DNA of 64,000 nt from Cardinium endosymbiont cEper1 of Encarsia pergandiella (GTDB lineage Bacteria > Bacteroidota > Bacteroidia > Cytophagales > Amoebophilaceae): NCBI RefSeq assembly GCF_000304455.1, contig NC_018605.1:310035-374034 (forward strand), read 5' to 3'. Made by a program: the position numbers and the translations under genes. Shown one piece after another: positions 27,227-40,164 of the stretch; positions within the stretch are counted from its first letter, which is position 1, and each line of letters begins with the position of its first letter. The notes beneath the pieces were generated by a model. The model saw only the letters and a program-made list of their open reading frames with translations. It made no database searches and was not told where the DNA came from.

Positions 27227-27325
27227 TGTTAGAATAGATCTGAGGAAGTTGATTTTAGCGTAGATCCAAAAGTTTGTATTGGATAAGTTATGTATTTTAT
27301 TGAAAATCTTAAAGAATTGTAAGCT

Positions 27326-28516
27326 ATGGCAAAAGAAACATTTAATCGATCAAAGCCACATGTCAATATTGGTACAATTGGCCATGTTGACCATGGCAAA
27401 ACGACACTAACCGCTGCTATTACTACTGTTTTGGCTAAAGCAGGATTGGCAGAAAAAAAAGAGTTTTCAGCTATTGATGCTGCTCCAGAAGAAAAAGAAC
27501 GAGGCATTACCATTAATACTGCGCACGTGGAATACCAAACCCAAAACAGGCATTATGCCCACGTAGATTGTCCAGGTCACCGAGATTATGTTAAAAACAT
27601 GATTACGGGTGCAGCCCAGATGGATGGTGCGATTCTTTTGGTAGCTGCTACAGATGGGGCAATGCCTCAAACTAGGGAGCATATTCTCTTGGCTAGCCAA
27701 ATTGGCGTACCTGGTATCGTAGTTTTTTTAAATAAGGTAGATCTAGTAGATGATCCTGAAATGATCGAGTTGGTAGAACTTGAAATTAGGGAGCTTTTGA
27801 ATGCCTATAATTTTGATGGAGACAATGCGCCTATTATTCGTGGTTCTGCTTTAGGTGCTTTGAATGGCGAGCCAGAGTGGGAAGCAAAAGTTGAAGAGCT
27901 TATGGCTGCAGTAGATAGTTATATTCCACTTCCTGTACGATTAGTAGATAAAGATTTTTTAATGCCTGTAGAAGGGGTATGTACGATTACAGGTCGCGGA
28001 ACAGTTGTAACTGGTAGAATTGAAAAAGGTGTGATTACCACCGGTAGTACGGTTGATATTATTGGTATGGGAGCTGAAAAATTGACTTCTACGGTTACAG
28101 GTGTTGAAATGTTCCGAAAAAACTTAGATAGGGGCGAGGCAGGTGACAATGTAGGTCTCTTGCTGCGTGGTATTGATAAGGCTTCTATTCAACGTGGTAT
28201 GGTGGTCTGTAAACCCGGAAGTGTCAAGCCGCATAGTAAGTTTAAAGCTGAGGTCTATGTTTTAACCAAACAAGAAGGAGGACGCCATACTCCATTCTTT
28301 AACAAGTACAGGCCACAGTGCTACTTTAGAACAACAGATGTGACGGGTGAAGTAAAACTTCCAGAAGGTGTGGAAATGGTTATGCCAGGTGATAATGTCA
28401 ATTTAGAAATTACCCTTATCCATAGTATTGCTATGGAAGTAGGATTGCGTTTTGCCATTCGTGAAGGGGGAAGGACAGTTGGTGCTGGAAGGGTTACTGA
28501 AATTCTTGATTGTTAA
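27326..28516 (+). CDS. tuf: Elongation factor Tu
   Basis: A 396-residue GTPase that carries aminoacyl-tRNA to the ribosome. All G-motifs are intact: G1 [11 protein letters not shown]2 with [13 protein letters not shown]3 [13 protein letters not shown]4 NKVD and G5 GSALGAL. Domains II and III follow with [32 protein letters not shown] and the C-terminal [17 protein letters not shown]. It closes the tRNA-Tyr/Gly/Thr-tuf unit. A second tuf copy is not in the window. Confidence 0.99.
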   Translation: MAKETFNRSKPHVNIGTIGHVDHGKTTLTAAITTVLAKAGLAEKKEFSAIDAAPEEKERGITINTAHVEYQTQNRHYAHVDCPGHRDYVKNMITGAAQMDGAILLVAATDGAMPQTREHILLASQIGVPGIVVFLNKVDLVDDPEMIELVELEIRELLNAYNFDGDNAPIIRGSALGALNGEPEWEAKVEELMAAVDSYIPLPVRLVDKDFLMPVEGVCTITGRGTVVTGRIEKGVITTGSTVDIIGMGAEKLTSTVTGVEMFRKNLDRGEAGDNVGLLLRGIDKASIQRGMVVCKPGSVKPHSKFKAEVYVLTKQEGGRHTPFFNKYRPQCYFRTTDVTGEVKLPEGVEMVMPGDNVNLEITLIHSIAMEVGLRFAIREGGRTVGAGRVTEILDC

Positions 28517-28756
28517 GTTTCATAGAGCTGGCTTGCATAGTATAGTTAAGGTGCTACTTCAATATAGTAAAGTAGCTACTAGGCTATTTTACTATCTTAG
28601 TTAAGATAAAAAAATGTCTATCTAAGTGTTCATAAGTCTCTACTCTTCAATTGCTTGTAAAACATGAGTTTGCGTCTGATCATTTCGCTTATGAAACAAA
28701 ACCTATGCTAGGCCGTATAATTACCTAATTGTCAAGTGTTAATACATAAATTAAAT

Positions 28757-28829
28757 ACGGGTGTAGCTCAACTGGTAGAGTGGTGGTCTCCAAAACCATA
28801 GGCTGGGAGTTCGAATCTCTCCACCCGTG
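28757..28829 (+). tRNA. tRNA-Trp (CCA)
   Basis: Acceptor ACGGGTG/CACCCGT, discriminator G. Anticodon stem GTGGT/ACCAT (one G-T pair) encloses CTCCAAA, anticodon CCA. It lies 11 bases before secE, so it is likely processed from the secE-nusG transcript, a common order in bacteria. Confidence 0.95.
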
Positions 28830-28840
28830 CATAAAATAAT

Positions 28841-29032
28841 ATGTCAAAAGCAAAGCTATTTATACGGAATCTAGTACAAGAAGTAAGGTATAAAATTACT
28901 TGGCCTTCTTATCATGGGCTGCAAAGTAATGCCCTGCTTGTGTTGTTGGTCTCTTATATATTTGCCCTTCTTATTGGGCTTATGGATTGGTCTTTAAAAA
29001 AAGCTTTTGTTTGGTTTTATAATGCTTTTTAA
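28841..29032 (+). CDS. secE: Preprotein translocase subunit SecE
   Basis: A 63-residue single-span subunit of the SecYEG channel. The amphipathic stretch NLVQEVRYKITWPSYHGLQS, with the family KITWP motif, precedes one membrane helix (ALLVLLVSYIFALLIGLMDW). This is the short, single-helix form common outside the enteric bacteria. It lies between tRNA-Trp and nusG. Confidence 0.93.
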   Translation: MSKAKLFIRNLVQEVRYKITWPSYHGLQSNALLVLLVSYIFALLIGLMDWSLKKAFVWFYNAF

Positions 29033-29048
29033 AAAATGGACGAGTTGA

Positions 29049-29603
29049 ATGAATGCATTACATTGGTATGTGCTTAAAGTAGTCACTAAGCAAGAAGAAA
29101 AAATAAAAGCTAATCTACAAGTAGAGCTTATAAAAAGTAATTTACAGCATATTGTTGGCGAAATGTTGATACCTTACGAAAAAGTATATGAAGTTCGTTT
29201 GGGGAAAAAGCATGTAAAAAACAGGAACTTATTTCCTGGTTATATATTTTTGCAGGCAGATCTTGCAAATGGCTTGTTGGTGCAGTTATTAAAAAGTATA
29301 ACAGGTGCTTTGGGGTTCTTAGGTGTGAAAGGGTGGCGTGGTGCGCCTGTTCCATTGAGTCAAACAGAAGTAAATAGAATTATAGGTAAAACCAATAACC
29401 TTGAATCTAGCGATTTAAAGTTAAATACTATTTTTGCTCTGGGAGAAGTTGTTGAGATTATAGATGGGCCTTTTGCAGGTTTTTCTGGAAAAGTTCAAGA
29501 GATTTTTGAAGAAAAGAAAACACTTAATGTAGTGGTTAAAATTTTTGATGAGCGCAGTACACCTGTAGAGCTAAGTTATACGCAGGTTAAAAAGCTTTTC
29601 TAA
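29049..29603 (+). CDS. nusG: Transcription termination/antitermination protein NusG
   Basis: A 184-residue elongation factor that binds RNA polymerase and links it to Rho or the ribosome. The N-terminal domain (WYVLKVVTKQEEKIKANLQ, then RNLFPGYIFLQADL) is followed by the KOW domain (GEVVEIIDGPFAGFSGKVQE). The length is normal. It lies in the conserved secE-nusG-rplKAJL-rpoBC order, 16 bases after secE. Confidence 0.97.
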   Translation: MNALHWYVLKVVTKQEEKIKANLQVELIKSNLQHIVGEMLIPYEKVYEVRLGKKHVKNRNLFPGYIFLQADLANGLLVQLLKSITGALGFLGVKGWRGAPVPLSQTEVNRIIGKTNNLESSDLKLNTIFALGEVVEIIDGPFAGFSGKVQEIFEEKKTLNVVVKIFDERSTPVELSYTQVKKLF

Positions 29604-29648
29604 TGCTTTGTAAATATGCCTGTAAAGCATTTGTAAAATTTATATAAT

Positions 29649-30092
29649 ATGTCTAAGCCAGTTTTAGGTTATGTAAAGTTAAGGGTTAAGGGTGGTTCAG
29701 CCAATCCCTCTCCACCAGTAGGTCCCGCATTAGGTAGTAAAGGTATCAATATTATGGAGTTCTGTAAGCAGTTTAATGCCAGAACAAAAGATCAGCAAGG
29801 AGAAATTGTACCTGTAATCATTACAGTTTATCAAGACAAATCTTTTGACTTTATCATTAAAACATCCCCTACTGTTGTTGCCATTATGAAGCTTGCAGAA
29901 ATTGCAAAAGGCTCTCCTGAGTCCAATAGGCGTAAAGTAGCCAGTATTAGTTGGGAGCAGATTCAACAAATTGCAGAAGAAAAGCTTCGAGATTTAAACA
30001 CCTTAGATATACATGCGGCAATGCGTATGGTAGCTGGAACAGCAAGAAGTATGGGTGTTACGGTACAAGGTATTGCCCCTTGGGTTAAATAA
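29649..30092 (+). CDS. rplK: Large ribosomal subunit protein uL11
   Basis: A 147-residue protein of the ribosomal stalk base. The N-terminal [40 protein letters not shown] and the rRNA-binding C-terminal part ([20 protein letters not shown]) are typical. The usual proline-rich loop is intact. It precedes rplA by five bases. Confidence 0.98.
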   Translation: MSKPVLGYVKLRVKGGSANPSPPVGPALGSKGINIMEFCKQFNARTKDQQGEIVPVIITVYQDKSFDFIIKTSPTVVAIMKLAEIAKGSPESNRRKVASISWEQIQQIAEEKLRDLNTLDIHAAMRMVAGTARSMGVTVQGIAPWVK

Positions 30093-30097
30093 AAGAG

Positions 30098-30796
30098 ATG
30101 AAAATGGCGATTCAAAAAAAGGATAAGCATAGTGCAACAGATAATACTAAGGAAGCCTATACTTTAACCGAGGCGGTTCAGCTCGTGCAAAAAAGTACTT
30201 CTACAAAGTTTGATGCTTCCATGGATGTTGCCATTCGTTTAGGTATAGATCCTAAAAAATCTGACCAAATGGTAAGGGGAACAGTCTCTTTACCACATGG
30301 AACAGGTAAACCTTGTAGAATTTTAGTGCTTTGTACAGCTGATAAAGAACAAGAGGCTAGGCAAGCTGGTGCAGATTACGTAGGGTTAGACGATTTTATT
30401 GAAAAGATAGCAGCTGGGTGGACAGATATAGATCTGATTATCACGATGCCAACCGTTATGGTTAAACTGGGTAGATTGGGTAAAATATTAGGGCCTCGTG
30501 GGCTTATGCCTAATCCTAAGGTAGGTACTGTAACCATGGATGTGGCTAAAATGGTTAAAGAAGTAAAGGGTGGGAAGTTAAGCTTTAAGGTAGATAAATA
30601 TGGCATTGTACATAGTAGTGTAGGTCGTGTATCTTTTCCCCAGGAAAAAGTAGTAGAAAATGTGATGGAGTTGTTAAAAGCGATTGTTAAATTAAAGCCT
30701 GCCTCCTCGAAAGGGCTTTACGTAAATAGTATTAGTCTTTCTAGCACAATGAGTAGAGGCGTTTTTGTAGATAGGAGCATTGCCGCTGGGCTTTAG
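30098..30796 (+). CDS. rplA: Large ribosomal subunit protein uL1
   Basis: A 232-residue protein of the mobile L1 stalk, and in many bacteria a translational repressor of its own operon. Recognisable parts are [33 protein letters not shown], and the most conserved stretch [20 protein letters not shown]-like (here [20 protein letters not shown]). The start may be ATG 30098 or ATG 30104. It ends five bases before the rplJ start. Confidence 0.98.
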   Translation: MKMAIQKKDKHSATDNTKEAYTLTEAVQLVQKSTSTKFDASMDVAIRLGIDPKKSDQMVRGTVSLPHGTGKPCRILVLCTADKEQEARQAGADYVGLDDFIEKIAAGWTDIDLIITMPTVMVKLGRLGKILGPRGLMPNPKVGTVTMDVAKMVKEVKGGKLSFKVDKYGIVHSSVGRVSFPQEKVVENVMELLKAIVKLKPASSKGLYVNSISLSSTMSRGVFVDRSIAAGL

Positions 30797-30800
30797 AAAA

Positions 30801-31340
30801 ATGAAACGAGAAGAAAAATTACAAGTTATAGAAAGTCTAGTAGAAAAGTTTTCTGCTTTCGACTGCTTTTATATAGTAGACGCTATGGGGCTTACCGTAG
30901 AGCAGGTAAATAAATTTAGAAAAAGTTGTGCAGAACAAAATATAGCCTATCAGGTAGCTAAAAATACCCTCATACGAAAAGCCCTAGAGCGGTCCGAAAA
31001 ATGTACCGCCCATGTGGCTGCTTTTTCAAGCGTATTAAAAGGATTTTCAGGTATTTTATTTAGCCGTGATAGTGGCCGTGCTCCTGGAAAAATATTAAAA
31101 GCTTTTTTGGAAGCAGAAAAGTTAAACTTGCCTGTTTTGAAAGCTGCTTCCATTTATGGTGATTTATTTATTGGGGCAGAACATTTGGATAGGTTAACAA
31201 ACTTAAAATCAAAAGAAGAGATTTTAGGCGATATTATCACGCTTTTAAAAGCCCCTATTTTAAATGTGCTGGCTGCAATGCAATCTGGCGAAAAACGTTT
31301 GATGGGCGTTATGGAAACTTTTTTGAAAGCATCAACTTAA
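30801..31340 (+). CDS. rplJ: Large ribosomal subunit protein uL10
   Basis: A stalk-base protein of 179 residues that carries the bL12 dimers. The start ATG 30801 ([17 protein letters not shown]) lies five bases after the rplA stop; the frame opens 21 bases earlier inside rplA. Family traits are [33 protein letters not shown] and the C-terminal helix region that binds L12 ([20 protein letters not shown]). A small hairpin follows the stop codon. Confidence 0.95.
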   Translation: MKREEKLQVIESLVEKFSAFDCFYIVDAMGLTVEQVNKFRKSCAEQNIAYQVAKNTLIRKALERSEKCTAHVAAFSSVLKGFSGILFSRDSGRAPGKILKAFLEAEKLNLPVLKAASIYGDLFIGAEHLDRLTNLKSKEEILGDIITLLKAPILNVLAAMQSGEKRLMGVMETFLKAST

Positions 31341-31359
31341 TAAAAAAGTCTCTTTTTTA
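31341..31359 (+). terminator. A/T hairpin between rplJ and rplL, possible attenuator
   Basis: TAAAAAAG, loop TCT, then CTTTTTTA, directly after the rplJ stop. The stem is almost all A-T but gives a U-rich 3' arm. It could reduce read-through, or it could be an RNA-processing site. rplL is needed in several copies per ribosome, so a full stop here would need its own promoter before rplL. Confidence 0.35.
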
Positions 31360-31392
31360 TATTTATCTAAATTTTATAAACCTTTAAAAATT

Positions 31393-31770
31393 ATGATCGA
31401 CTTAAAAGATTTAGCGAAAACGCTTGTTAACTTAACGGTTAAACAGGTAAGTGATCTGGCTGATATTTTGAAGAATGAACATGGCATTGAACCAGTTGCT
31501 GCAGCTCCTATGATGATGGCTGCTGCACCTGCAGTTTCTATTGAAAATGTACCAGAGAAAACTACATTTGATGTTATCTTAAAATCAGGCGGTGCGGCTA
31601 AGCTAGCAGTTGTAAAACTGGTAAAAGAGATAACAGGGTTAACATTAAAAGAAGCCAAGGAGTTTGTAGATGGTGTACCAGATACGATGAAACAAGCCCT
31701 TCCTAAGGAAGAAGCAGAGACTATTAAAAGAAAATTAGAAGAGGCTGGTGCAGAGGTTGAGTTGAAATAG
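31393..31770 (+). CDS. rplL: Large ribosomal subunit protein bL12
   Basis: A 125-residue stalk protein. The N-terminal dimerisation helices ([20 protein letters not shown]) are followed by an Ala/Met-rich hinge ([15 protein letters not shown]) and the factor-binding C-terminal domain ([20 protein letters not shown], then [18 protein letters not shown]). Layout and length are standard. About 205 non-coding bases separate it from rpoB. Confidence 0.98.
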   Translation: MIDLKDLAKTLVNLTVKQVSDLADILKNEHGIEPVAAAPMMMAAAPAVSIENVPEKTTFDVILKSGGAAKLAVVKLVKEITGLTLKEAKEFVDGVPDTMKQALPKEEAETIKRKLEEAGAEVELK

Positions 31771-31975
31771 TCAATGAGTATTTGTAGATATAATATAATT
31801 TTTGCTGCGTTAAAGGTTACCTATGTAGGTCTGAGTGCATATCTATTTGTACCCTTTAGCGCTCCCTTGCTTCATGTTAATGTAGCTAAAACCGCATTCT
31901 AGTTTTGCTTTCTATAAGTTATAAACATGTAGCACCTTCGTAAAGAAAACACAATCTAGTAAACAAAATTGCCAT

Positions 31976-34900
31976 ATGCCTTCTGTTGATGCTCCCGCAA
32001 ACTACACTGATTTGCTTGAAATCCAGTTGCAATCTTTTAGAGACTTTTTTCAACTCGGTGTTAGTCCAGAAAATAGAATAAGTGAAGGGCTTTATAAGGT
32101 TTTTATGGAGCATTTTCCTATTGAAGATTCTAAGCGAAACTATATTCTAGAGTTTATTGACTACAATTTAGAGCTTCCCCAATATACGCCTCGGGAGTGT
32201 ATTGAACGGGGCTTGACCTATGATGTACCTTTGAAAGCAAAATTACGCTTGTTACAAAATGACGAACATACTGGGAAATATGAAGGCGTTGAACAAGAGG
32301 TTTTTTTAGGTAATATACCTTATATGACCGATCAAGGTTCTTTTATTTTAAGTGGTGTAGAGCGTGTGGTGGTTTCTCAAGTGCATAAGTCTTCTGGTAT
32401 TTTCTTTTTTCAAAATAAGCACATTAGTGGTTCCAATGTTTATGCTGCTAAGGTAGTGCCTGCCAAAGGTGTTTGGATTGAATTTTCCGTTGATATTAAT
32501 TCAGTCATGTATATCTATTTAGATAGGAAAAAGAAAATACCCATTACTACTATGTTGCGTGCCATTGGGTATAGTAGTGACAAAGATATTTTAGGTATAT
32601 TTGGTCTTGCCGATGAGGTAGAGGCAAGTGGTCCAGGATTGGAAAAATATATAGGCCGTAAATTAGCCGCTCGGGTTTTAAAAAGTACTGTAGAGCATTT
32701 TATAGATGAAGAAACGGGCGAAAAATATGTTTCTCCCAGACATGAAGTTCTTGTAGAGCGGAATACAGTATTAGATGAAGCAGTGATAGAAGTCATTTTA
32801 TCTTCTGGTGTTCCCTCTGTTATTTTGCATCATTCAGAAGCAGCTCCTGCAGACTACCATCTTATATATAACACCTTTGGGAAAGATAGTACCAATGATA
32901 CGAAGGAAGCAATAGAGCAAATTTACCGTCAGTTGCGTAATGCAGAGGCACCTGATGAGCAGACCGCCCGTGAAACGGTAGAAAGCCTTTTTTTTAGTAG
33001 TAAGCGCTATACGTTGGGTGAAGTAGGTCGTTATCGAATCAATAAAAAATTAAATCTAGATATCCCATTAGAGACTTCTGTTTTGACCCAAGAAGATATC
33101 ATACAAATTATTCATTATCTGATTAAGGTAGTCAATGGTAAGGCAGAAGTAGATGATATTGATCATTTAAGCAATCGCCGCGTACGTTCTGTTGGGGAGC
33201 AACTGTTTACCCAGTTTGGCATAGGGCTTTCTCGTTTGGCCAGAACCATTCGTGAACGCATTAACATTAGAGATAATGAGCTATTTAAGCCTGCAGACCT
33301 AATTAATGCACGTACCCTTTCTTCAGTGATTAGTTCTTTCTTTGGTATCAATCCACTTTCTCAGTTAATTGATCAAGTCAACCCATTGGCAGAAATTACC
33401 CATAAGCGTCGCGTATCCGCATTAGGACCTGGCGGACTTTCTAGAGATCGTGCTGGTTTTGAGGTTCGTGACGTCCACTATTCTCATTATGGTAGGTTGT
33501 GTACCATTGAGACACCGGAAGGTATGAATATTGGTTTGATTTCTTCACTTTGCATGTATGCACGTGTCAACAATATGGGCTTTATCGAAACACCTTATAG
33601 GCGGGTAGAGGATGGTAAAGTTGACCTTAGTGGTGCCATTTGTTACCTTAGTGCTGCAGAAGAAGAACATGCTAATTTTGCTCCAGCTAATGTACAGTTA
33701 GATGCAAATGGTGTCATCTTAGATAACCGAGTCAAAGTTCGAAATGGAGATGAGTATCCTTTGGTAAAACCAGAGCAGGTTAATTATATGGATGTTTCGA
33801 GCAGTCAGATTGCTTCAGTTGCTGCTTCTTTGATTCCGTTTTTGGAGCACAATGATGCCAGTCGTGCCTTGATGGGATCTAACATGCAGCGTCAGGCTGT
33901 TCCTTTGGTAAGGCCAGATGTGCCTATTGTTTGTACAGGTGTAGAAAAAAGAGTCGCTAAAGAGTTTAGGGGGTTACCTACGGCAGAGGGTAGTGGTTTG
34001 GTTACTTATGTGGATGGTAGAAAAATTGTGGTTCAGTATGATCGTTCTGAAGAAGAAGCGCTCGTTGCCTTTGATGAAGCCTCTGTAACCTATTCTATGG
34101 ATAAATTTAGAGGTACCAACCGCAGTACTTGCATTAACCTATCGCCAATTGTTGCTAAAGGCAGTCGTGTAGAAAAAGGTCAGGTCCTTTGTGAAGGATA
34201 TGCCACTAAAAATGCAGAGTTGGCCCTGGGTAAAAATTTAAAAGTAGCCTTCTTATCTTGGAAAGGATATACCTTTGAAGATGGTATTGTAATTTCTGAA
34301 CGTATTGTACGGGATGGCGTTTTTACTTCTATTCATATCAAGGAGTTTATTTTGGAAGTAAAGGATACAAAATTTGGTGCAGAAGAGTTGACCAATGAAA
34401 TTCCAAATGTTAGTGAAGAAGCCATTTCCAAGTTAGGTATTGATGGTATTGTTAAAGTAGGTACAGAAGTTAAAGAAGGTGATATCTTAATTGGTAAAAT
34501 TACCCCAAAGGGAGAGATAGATGCGACGCCAGAAGCAAGGCTTTTAAAGGCTATTTTTGGTGATAAAGCAGGCGATGTAAAAAATACCTCTTTAAAAGTG
34601 CCATCTGGTATGGAAGGTATTGTGATCGATACTAAAATATTCTCTAGTCCTGAAAGAAATAAAGAAAGTAAGCAAAAAGTCAAAAAAGAGCTGGAGTTAT
34701 TAAAAAAAGCACATGCTAAAAAATTATTAAAATTGCGTGATATAGCTATTCAAAAGTTATCGCTGGTTTTAGATGGCGTGGTTACCAATGGTATTTATCA
34801 CCAATTTGGTGATGAGATTATTGCAGAAGGTACGAAGCTTACAGCTCCACTTATTGCTGAAAAGCTCTTTCCTCCTAAAAATATTTACCGTGATGAGTCG

Positions 34901-35815
34901 CTTTATAATATTCCAGCAGAAGCCAATCTAGTTGGAGACCTTGTATTCAGTAATTGGACCCCTGACCCATCTAAAAATCATCTCGTCCAGCATATTTTAG
35001 GCAACTATATTAAAAAATGTACCGCTTCCATTGTACGTTTTAAGCGTGAAAGATTTACACTAGAAGCGGGAGATGGGCTACCCAAAGGGGTTGTAAAAGT
35101 AGCTAAAGTCTATATTGCAGAAAAAAGAAAGCTCAAGGTAGGTGATAAAATGTCTGGAAGACATGGTAACAAAGGTATTGTTTGTAAGATTGTACCCCAA
35201 GAAGATATGCCATTCTTAGCAGATGGTACACCAGTAGATGTGGTATTGAGTCCACTTGGATTGCCTTCTCGTATGAATTTAGGGCAGTTATATGAAACTG
35301 TGCTAGGATGGGCTGGTGAGCAATTAGGTAAACGGTATGTCAATCCTATTTTTGAAGGTATGACCTTAGATCAGATTTCCAGTGAATTACAACAAGCTGG
35401 CTTACCTGCTTTTGGTAAAACAACCGTTTATGATGGAGGAACAGGTATGCCATTTAATCAAAGCGTTACCGTTGGAGTCGTTTATTTGCTCAAGCTTGCT
35501 CATTTAGTAGATGATAAAATGCATGCCCGTTCTACAGGTCCTTATTCTTTAATTACGCAGCAACCATTAGGTGGTAAAGCCCAATTTGGTGGACAACGAT
35601 TTGGTGAAATGGAAGTATGGGCATTAGAAGCCTATGGAGCTGCTTATACATTACAAGAAATGCTCAATACTAAATCAGATGATGTGGTTGGTAGATCTAA
35701 AGCCTATGAAGCAATCGTTAAAGGCAATAATATCCCAAGGCCCAATTTATCAGAATCATTTAATGTGTTGATGCATGAATTAAGGGGGCTAGGGCTTGAA
35801 ATTACGCTTGTATAA
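31976..35815 (+). CDS. rpoB: DNA-directed RNA polymerase subunit beta
   Basis: The 1279-residue beta subunit. The protein opens [20 protein letters not shown], slightly shorter at the N-terminus than many Bacteroidota RpoB. The rifampicin region ([20 protein letters not shown], then [20 protein letters not shown]) is of wild-type form. Other landmarks are [21 protein letters not shown]-type position taken by [29 protein letters not shown], and the C-terminal [20 protein letters not shown]. The rpoC gene starts 53 bases later. Confidence 0.99.
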   Translation: MPSVDAPANYTDLLEIQLQSFRDFFQLGVSPENRISEGLYKVFMEHFPIEDSKRNYILEFIDYNLELPQYTPRECIERGLTYDVPLKAKLRLLQNDEHTGKYEGVEQEVFLGNIPYMTDQGSFILSGVERVVVSQVHKSSGIFFFQNKHISGSNVYAAKVVPAKGVWIEFSVDINSVMYIYLDRKKKIPITTMLRAIGYSSDKDILGIFGLADEVEASGPGLEKYIGRKLAARVLKSTVEHFIDEETGEKYVSPRHEVLVERNTVLDEAVIEVILSSGVPSVILHHSEAAPADYHLIYNTFGKDSTNDTKEAIEQIYRQLRNAEAPDEQTARETVESLFFSSKRYTLGEVGRYRINKKLNLDIPLETSVLTQEDIIQIIHYLIKVVNGKAEVDDIDHLSNRRVRSVGEQLFTQFGIGLSRLARTIRERINIRDNELFKPADLINARTLSSVISSFFGINPLSQLIDQVNPLAEITHKRRVSALGPGGLSRDRAGFEVRDVHYSHYGRLCTIETPEGMNIGLISSLCMYARVNNMGFIETPYRRVEDGKVDLSGAICYLSAAEEEHANFAPANVQLDANGVILDNRVKVRNGDEYPLVKPEQVNYMDVSSSQIASVAASLIPFLEHNDASRALMGSNMQRQAVPLVRPDVPIVCTGVEKRVAKEFRGLPTAEGSGLVTYVDGRKIVVQYDRSEEEALVAFDEASVTYSMDKFRGTNRSTCINLSPIVAKGSRVEKGQVLCEGYATKNAELALGKNLKVAFLSWKGYTFEDGIVISERIVRDGVFTSIHIKEFILEVKDTKFGAEELTNEIPNVSEEAISKLGIDGIVKVGTEVKEGDILIGKITPKGEIDATPEARLLKAIFGDKAGDVKNTSLKVPSGMEGIVIDTKIFSSPERNKESKQKVKKELELLKKAHAKKLLKLRDIAIQKLSLVLDGVVTNGIYHQFGDEIIAEGTKLTAPLIAEKLFPPKNIYRDESLYNIPAEANLVGDLVFSNWTPDPSKNHLVQHILGNYIKKCTASIVRFKRERFTLEAGDGLPKGVVKVAKVYIAEKRKLKVGDKMSGRHGNKGIVCKIVPQEDMPFLADGTPVDVVLSPLGLPSRMNLGQLYETVLGWAGEQLGKRYVNPIFEGMTLDQISSELQQAGLPAFGKTTVYDGGTGMPFNQSVTVGVVYLLKLAHLVDDKMHARSTGPYSLITQQPLGGKAQFGGQRFGEMEVWALEAYGAAYTLQEMLNTKSDDVVGRSKAYEAIVKGNNIPRPNLSESFNVLMHELRGLGLEITLV

Positions 35816-35868
35816 CAAGTAGTCAGTTTGACATTCCATATCTCACATCGCTTACCAAGTTTAACCGT

Positions 35869-38800
35869 ATGAAGTTTAAAAGAAATAGGGCACAATCCAC
35901 TCAATTTTCTGGTATCATTGCCAGTCTCTCTTCTCCAGAAGTTATTTTATCTCGTTCTTCAGGAGAAGTTACCCTACCAGAAACCATTAATTATAGAACC
36001 CATAAGCCTGAAACCAAAGGATTATTTTGTGAGCGTATATTTGGTCCTGTAAAAGACTGGGAATGTCATTGTGGTAAGTATAAAGGCATTCGTTATAAAA
36101 GTATTGTATGTGATAGATGTGGTGTTGAGATTACAGAAAAAAAACAACGTAGAGAACGCGTCGGTCATATCGAGTTGGTTGTTCCCGTGACCCATATTTG
36201 GTACTTTAGGGTGCTGCCTAGTAAGATTAGTTATTTGCTGGGTATACCTACTAAAAAAGTTGAGCAGATTGTATACTATGAGCGTTATGTAGTCATTCAA
36301 CCTGGTATCAAGAAAGAAGATGGTATAGCCGCTATGGATCTACTATCTGAAGATGAGTATTTGGCTATTTTAGATGAATTGCCTCCAGATAACCCATTAT
36401 TGAGCCATTCAGATCCTAATAAATTTATCGCCCTTATTGGTTCAGAAGCTATTGAGTCTATCCTAAAAAATCTTGATTTAGAAAAACTTTCAGTTGACTT
36501 ACGCGAGCAGTTGCTAACTGATGCTTCTCAACAACGCCGTTTGGAGATTGTCAAAAGATTAAAAATTGTAGAAGGGTTTAGAGATGTCCATAAAAAAGTA
36601 GAAAACCGGCCAGAATGGATGGTGATGCGTATATTGCCTGTTATTCCTCCTGAGCTACGTCCTCTTTTCTCACTCGGTGGTGGTAAATTTGCTACTTCTG
36701 ATTTAAATGACCTTTATAGAAGAGTTATTATTAGAAACAATAGGCTTAAGAGATTATTAGATATTAAAGCACCACAAATCATCATACGCAATGAAATGCG
36801 TATGTTACAAGAAGCGGTAGATTCTTTATTTGATAATTCTCGTAAAGTAAATTCTGTTGCTTCAGAGGGGATTCGACCATTAAAATCTCTTTCAGATATG
36901 TTGAAAGGGAAGCAGGGTCGTTTTAGGCAGAATTTGCTTGGCAAGCGTGTAGATTATTCCGGCAGATCTGTTATTGTGGTAGGGCCTGAGTTGCAGTTGC
37001 ATGAGTGTGGGTTACCTAAAGAAATGGCAGTTGAACTATTTATGCCTTTTATCATACGTAGGCTCATAGAGCGTGGGGTAGCAGAAACTGTAAAAGTAGC
37101 TAAAAGATTAATAGAAGAAAAAGCCCCTGTTATCTGGGATGTATTAGAGAATGTATTGAAAGGTCATCCTGTACTACTCAACCGAGCACCAACCTTGCAC
37201 CGATTGGGTATACAAGCCTTTCAACCTAAATTGATTGAAGGAAAGGCCATTCAATTGCATCCTTTGGTATGTACTGCGTTCAATGCTGACTTTGATGGGG
37301 ATCAAATGGCCGTTCACGTTCCTCTTGGTCAAGAAGCCATTGCAGAAGCTTCATTGCTTATGTTGGCATCCTATAATGTATTGAATCCCTCAAACGGTAT
37401 TCCTATTACTATTCCATCCCGTGATATGATTTTGGGATTGCATTATCTAACCAAAGGAAAGCGTAGTACACCCGAAAATGTGGTATTAGGAGAGGGCATG
37501 TCTTTTTATGCACCTGAGGAAGTATTGATTGGATTGGCTCATGAAAAAGTATCTAAGCATGCTTATATCAAGCTTCGTTTGCCTGTAATCCAGTCAGATG
37601 GATCAGAAGTTTATAGACTGATAGAGACTACCGTTGGTAGGGTAGTATTCAATCAGTATTGTCCAGATGGGATGGCATTTGTTAATGAAACATTGAATGT
37701 AAGAAACATGCAGCGTATTGTAACAGATATGTACAGTAAGTTTGGTACAGTTGTTACCGTTGAGTTTTTAGATAACATTAAAGCTTTAGGCTTTAATAGT
37801 GCATTTCAGGCAGGAATGACTATTGGGTTAGATGATGTAAAGATACCAGCCAACAAACATGAATTAATTGACCAAGCTACTGCAGAGGTAGAGTCGATTT
37901 GGGGTAACTATATGTTGGGTTTGATAACCGATAATGAAAGATACAATCAGGTTATTGACGTTTGGACCAGAACCAATACTCGTATTACCAATCAACTCAT
38001 GGAACAGTTGGAGCGTGACCAGGATACCTTTAACTCTGTGTACATGATGATGATTTCTGGTGCAAGGGGATCCCGTGAACAGGTGCGTCAGTTGGGTGGT
38101 ATGAAAGGATTAATTGGAAGACCTCAAAAAAGTACACAAGGATCAGTAGGAGAAATTATTGAACATCCTATTATTTCTAATTTCCAAGAAGGGTTGAACG
38201 TTATTGAGTATTTTATTGCTACCCACGGTGCTAGAAAAGGGTTGGCTGATACAGCTTTAAAAACAGCAGATGCTGGATATCTCACTAGAAGGTTGGTAGA
38301 TGTAGCGCAAGATTTAACCGTTATTGAAGAAGACTGTGGCTCCCTGAAGGGCATTACTGTAACTGCTGTAAAGGTTGAGAATAAGGTAGTAGAATCACTT
38401 GCAGAACGTATTCTAGGGCGTGTGGTGGTAGAAGACGTATTCGATCCACAAACAGGTGTCCTATTAATTGCACGTGGCAATGGAATTGACGAGCAGATTG
38501 CTCACACTATAGAGAAAGCGGGATTAGAAGAGGTATTTGTACGTTCTGTTTTAACCTGCGATTTATTCCAAGGTGTTTGTGTAAAATGTTATGGACGAAA
38601 CTTAGCCACTGGTAATATGGTATCTGTTGGCGAAGCAGTCGGAGTAATTGCTGCCCAATCTATTGGGCAGCCTGGTACACAGCTTACCATGAGAACCTTC
38701 CATGTTGGAGGTACTGCCTCTAATGTTACCGTTGATGCTAAGGTTAAAGCAAAATATGCAGGTGTAGTGAATTTTGAAGACTTGATGGTTACAAGTTATG

Positions 38801-40164
38801 TAGATACAAATGGACAGGCAGTAGAAGTTGTTATGAGCCGTTCTGCTGAGCTACAAATTTTAGATGCAGATACAAGAAAAGTATTAACCACTACCCATGT
38901 GCCATATGGTGCCCATCTTAAGGTAGCAAGCCATCAAATGGTAAGTTACGATCAAGAACTTTACCATTGGGATCCTTATAATGTTGTATTATTGGCTACT
39001 CAGGACGGGGTAGTCAGTTTCCTAGGTCTTAAAGAAGGCGTTACCTATCAAGAAGAATTTGATGAGCAAACTGGTCGTAAAGCAAAGGTAATGATTGAGT
39101 CCAGGGATAAGACCAAACATCCAAGTATCATCTTATCTGATGATGCTGGTGTAACCATTGCCTCCTATACTCTTCCTGTTAAAGCACAGCTCGTAGTAGA
39201 AGCAGGTGATAGGATACGTAAAGGAGCAGTATTGGCTAGAGTCCCTCGTATTATTAATCAATCCAGAGACATTACAGGTGGGTTGCCTCGTGTAGTAGAG
39301 CTTTTTGAAGCTAGAAAACCTGCCAATACTGCTTTTATTAGTGAATTAAGTGGTGTCGTAACCTATGGAGGCATTAAAAGAGGCAATAGAGAAGTTTTTA
39401 TTGAATCCAAAGAAGGTATACAGGTTAAGTATATGATACCGTTGTCTAAGCATATCTTGGTCCAAGATAACGATTACGTTAAAGTAGGAGAGGTAATCAC
39501 AGATGGTGCCGTAGCTGCTGCGGATCTTTTAGTTACAAAAGGTCCGTTGGTTACCCAAGAATATATCATGAATGAGTTGCAAAGCGTGTACCGTTTACAA
39601 GGTGAAAAAATTAACAATAAGCATATTGAAATCATCATTAAGCAGATGATGCGTAAGGTAGAGGTATTGGATCCAGGAGATACTATGCTATTGCATGGAC
39701 AAATTATTGATAAAGTTAAATTCTTTGAAGAGAATGATAGAATCCGTGATAAAGTTATTGTGCTCACACTTGGTGATTCTAAATTATTCAAGCAAGGAGA
39801 ATTTGTTTCTGCTAGCAGATTGTTACAAGAGAATGATAAACTTACCCAGAAAGGGCTAGTACCTGTTGAAGCTAGGACAGCAGAATTGGCTGTTTCCCAG
39901 CCAAAGTTGCAGGGTATTACACAAATCTCCTTGGCTACCGAAAGTTTCTTATCTGCAGCTTCTTTCCAAGAAACCGCTAAAGTATTGAGCGATGCGGGTA
40001 TTAGTGCCAAGTATGATAAATTAAAAGGATTGAAAGAAAATATTATTGTAGGTCATCTGATTCCTGCTGGAACAGGTATGCGTCCTTATGAACGATTGGT
40101 TGTAAATGCTAAAAGTGAGTATGATGCTTTGGTCGCTGCTAAATCTAGTGTAACCGCAGGTTAG
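35869..40164 (+). CDS. rpoC: DNA-directed RNA polymerase subunit beta'
   Basis: The 1431-residue beta' subunit. The N-terminal zinc site is [20 protein letters not shown]; the catalytic aspartates are in [15 protein letters not shown]; the bridge helix and trigger loop region include [18 protein letters not shown]; the second zinc site is [17 protein letters not shown]; and [20 protein letters not shown] follows. The large insertion and long C-terminal part are those of the Bacteroidota. It ends the secE-rpoC gene block. Confidence 0.99.
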   Translation: MKFKRNRAQSTQFSGIIASLSSPEVILSRSSGEVTLPETINYRTHKPETKGLFCERIFGPVKDWECHCGKYKGIRYKSIVCDRCGVEITEKKQRRERVGHIELVVPVTHIWYFRVLPSKISYLLGIPTKKVEQIVYYERYVVIQPGIKKEDGIAAMDLLSEDEYLAILDELPPDNPLLSHSDPNKFIALIGSEAIESILKNLDLEKLSVDLREQLLTDASQQRRLEIVKRLKIVEGFRDVHKKVENRPEWMVMRILPVIPPELRPLFSLGGGKFATSDLNDLYRRVIIRNNRLKRLLDIKAPQIIIRNEMRMLQEAVDSLFDNSRKVNSVASEGIRPLKSLSDMLKGKQGRFRQNLLGKRVDYSGRSVIVVGPELQLHECGLPKEMAVELFMPFIIRRLIERGVAETVKVAKRLIEEKAPVIWDVLENVLKGHPVLLNRAPTLHRLGIQAFQPKLIEGKAIQLHPLVCTAFNADFDGDQMAVHVPLGQEAIAEASLLMLASYNVLNPSNGIPITIPSRDMILGLHYLTKGKRSTPENVVLGEGMSFYAPEEVLIGLAHEKVSKHAYIKLRLPVIQSDGSEVYRLIETTVGRVVFNQYCPDGMAFVNETLNVRNMQRIVTDMYSKFGTVVTVEFLDNIKALGFNSAFQAGMTIGLDDVKIPANKHELIDQATAEVESIWGNYMLGLITDNERYNQVIDVWTRTNTRITNQLMEQLERDQDTFNSVYMMMISGARGSREQVRQLGGMKGLIGRPQKSTQGSVGEIIEHPIISNFQEGLNVIEYFIATHGARKGLADTALKTADAGYLTRRLVDVAQDLTVIEEDCGSLKGITVTAVKVENKVVESLAERILGRVVVEDVFDPQTGVLLIARGNGIDEQIAHTIEKAGLEEVFVRSVLTCDLFQGVCVKCYGRNLATGNMVSVGEAVGVIAAQSIGQPGTQLTMRTFHVGGTASNVTVDAKVKAKYAGVVNFEDLMVTSYVDTNGQAVEVVMSRSAELQILDADTRKVLTTTHVPYGAHLKVASHQMVSYDQELYHWDPYNVVLLATQDGVVSFLGLKEGVTYQEEFDEQTGRKAKVMIESRDKTKHPSIILSDDAGVTIASYTLPVKAQLVVEAGDRIRKGAVLARVPRIINQSRDITGGLPRVVELFEARKPANTAFISELSGVVTYGGIKRGNREVFIESKEGIQVKYMIPLSKHILVQDNDYVKVGEVITDGAVAAADLLVTKGPLVTQEYIMNELQSVYRLQGEKINNKHIEIIIKQMMRKVEVLDPGDTMLLHGQIIDKVKFFEENDRIRDKVIVLTLGDSKLFKQGEFVSASRLLQENDKLTQKGLVPVEARTAELAVSQPKLQGITQISLATESFLSAASFQETAKVLSDAGISAKYDKLKGLKENIIVGHLIPAGTGMRPYERLVVNAKSEYDALVAAKSSVTAG

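Noticed and set aside
26925-27227. 100-codon open frame on the minus strand over the tRNA cluster (MEPMTGFEPVTSSLPRKHST at its start)
   Set aside because: It is antisense to three tRNA genes; such tRNA-antisense frames are a well-known source of false protein calls.
28590-28622. Inverted repeats after tuf considered as a terminator
   Set aside because: The palindrome TATCTTAGTTAAGATA is followed by A residues, not T, on the coding strand, so it does not fit an intrinsic terminator for tuf.
38124-38480. 118-codon minus-strand frame inside rpoC
   Set aside because: It is a shadow of rpoC; other long minus frames in rpoB and rpoC were rejected for the same reason.
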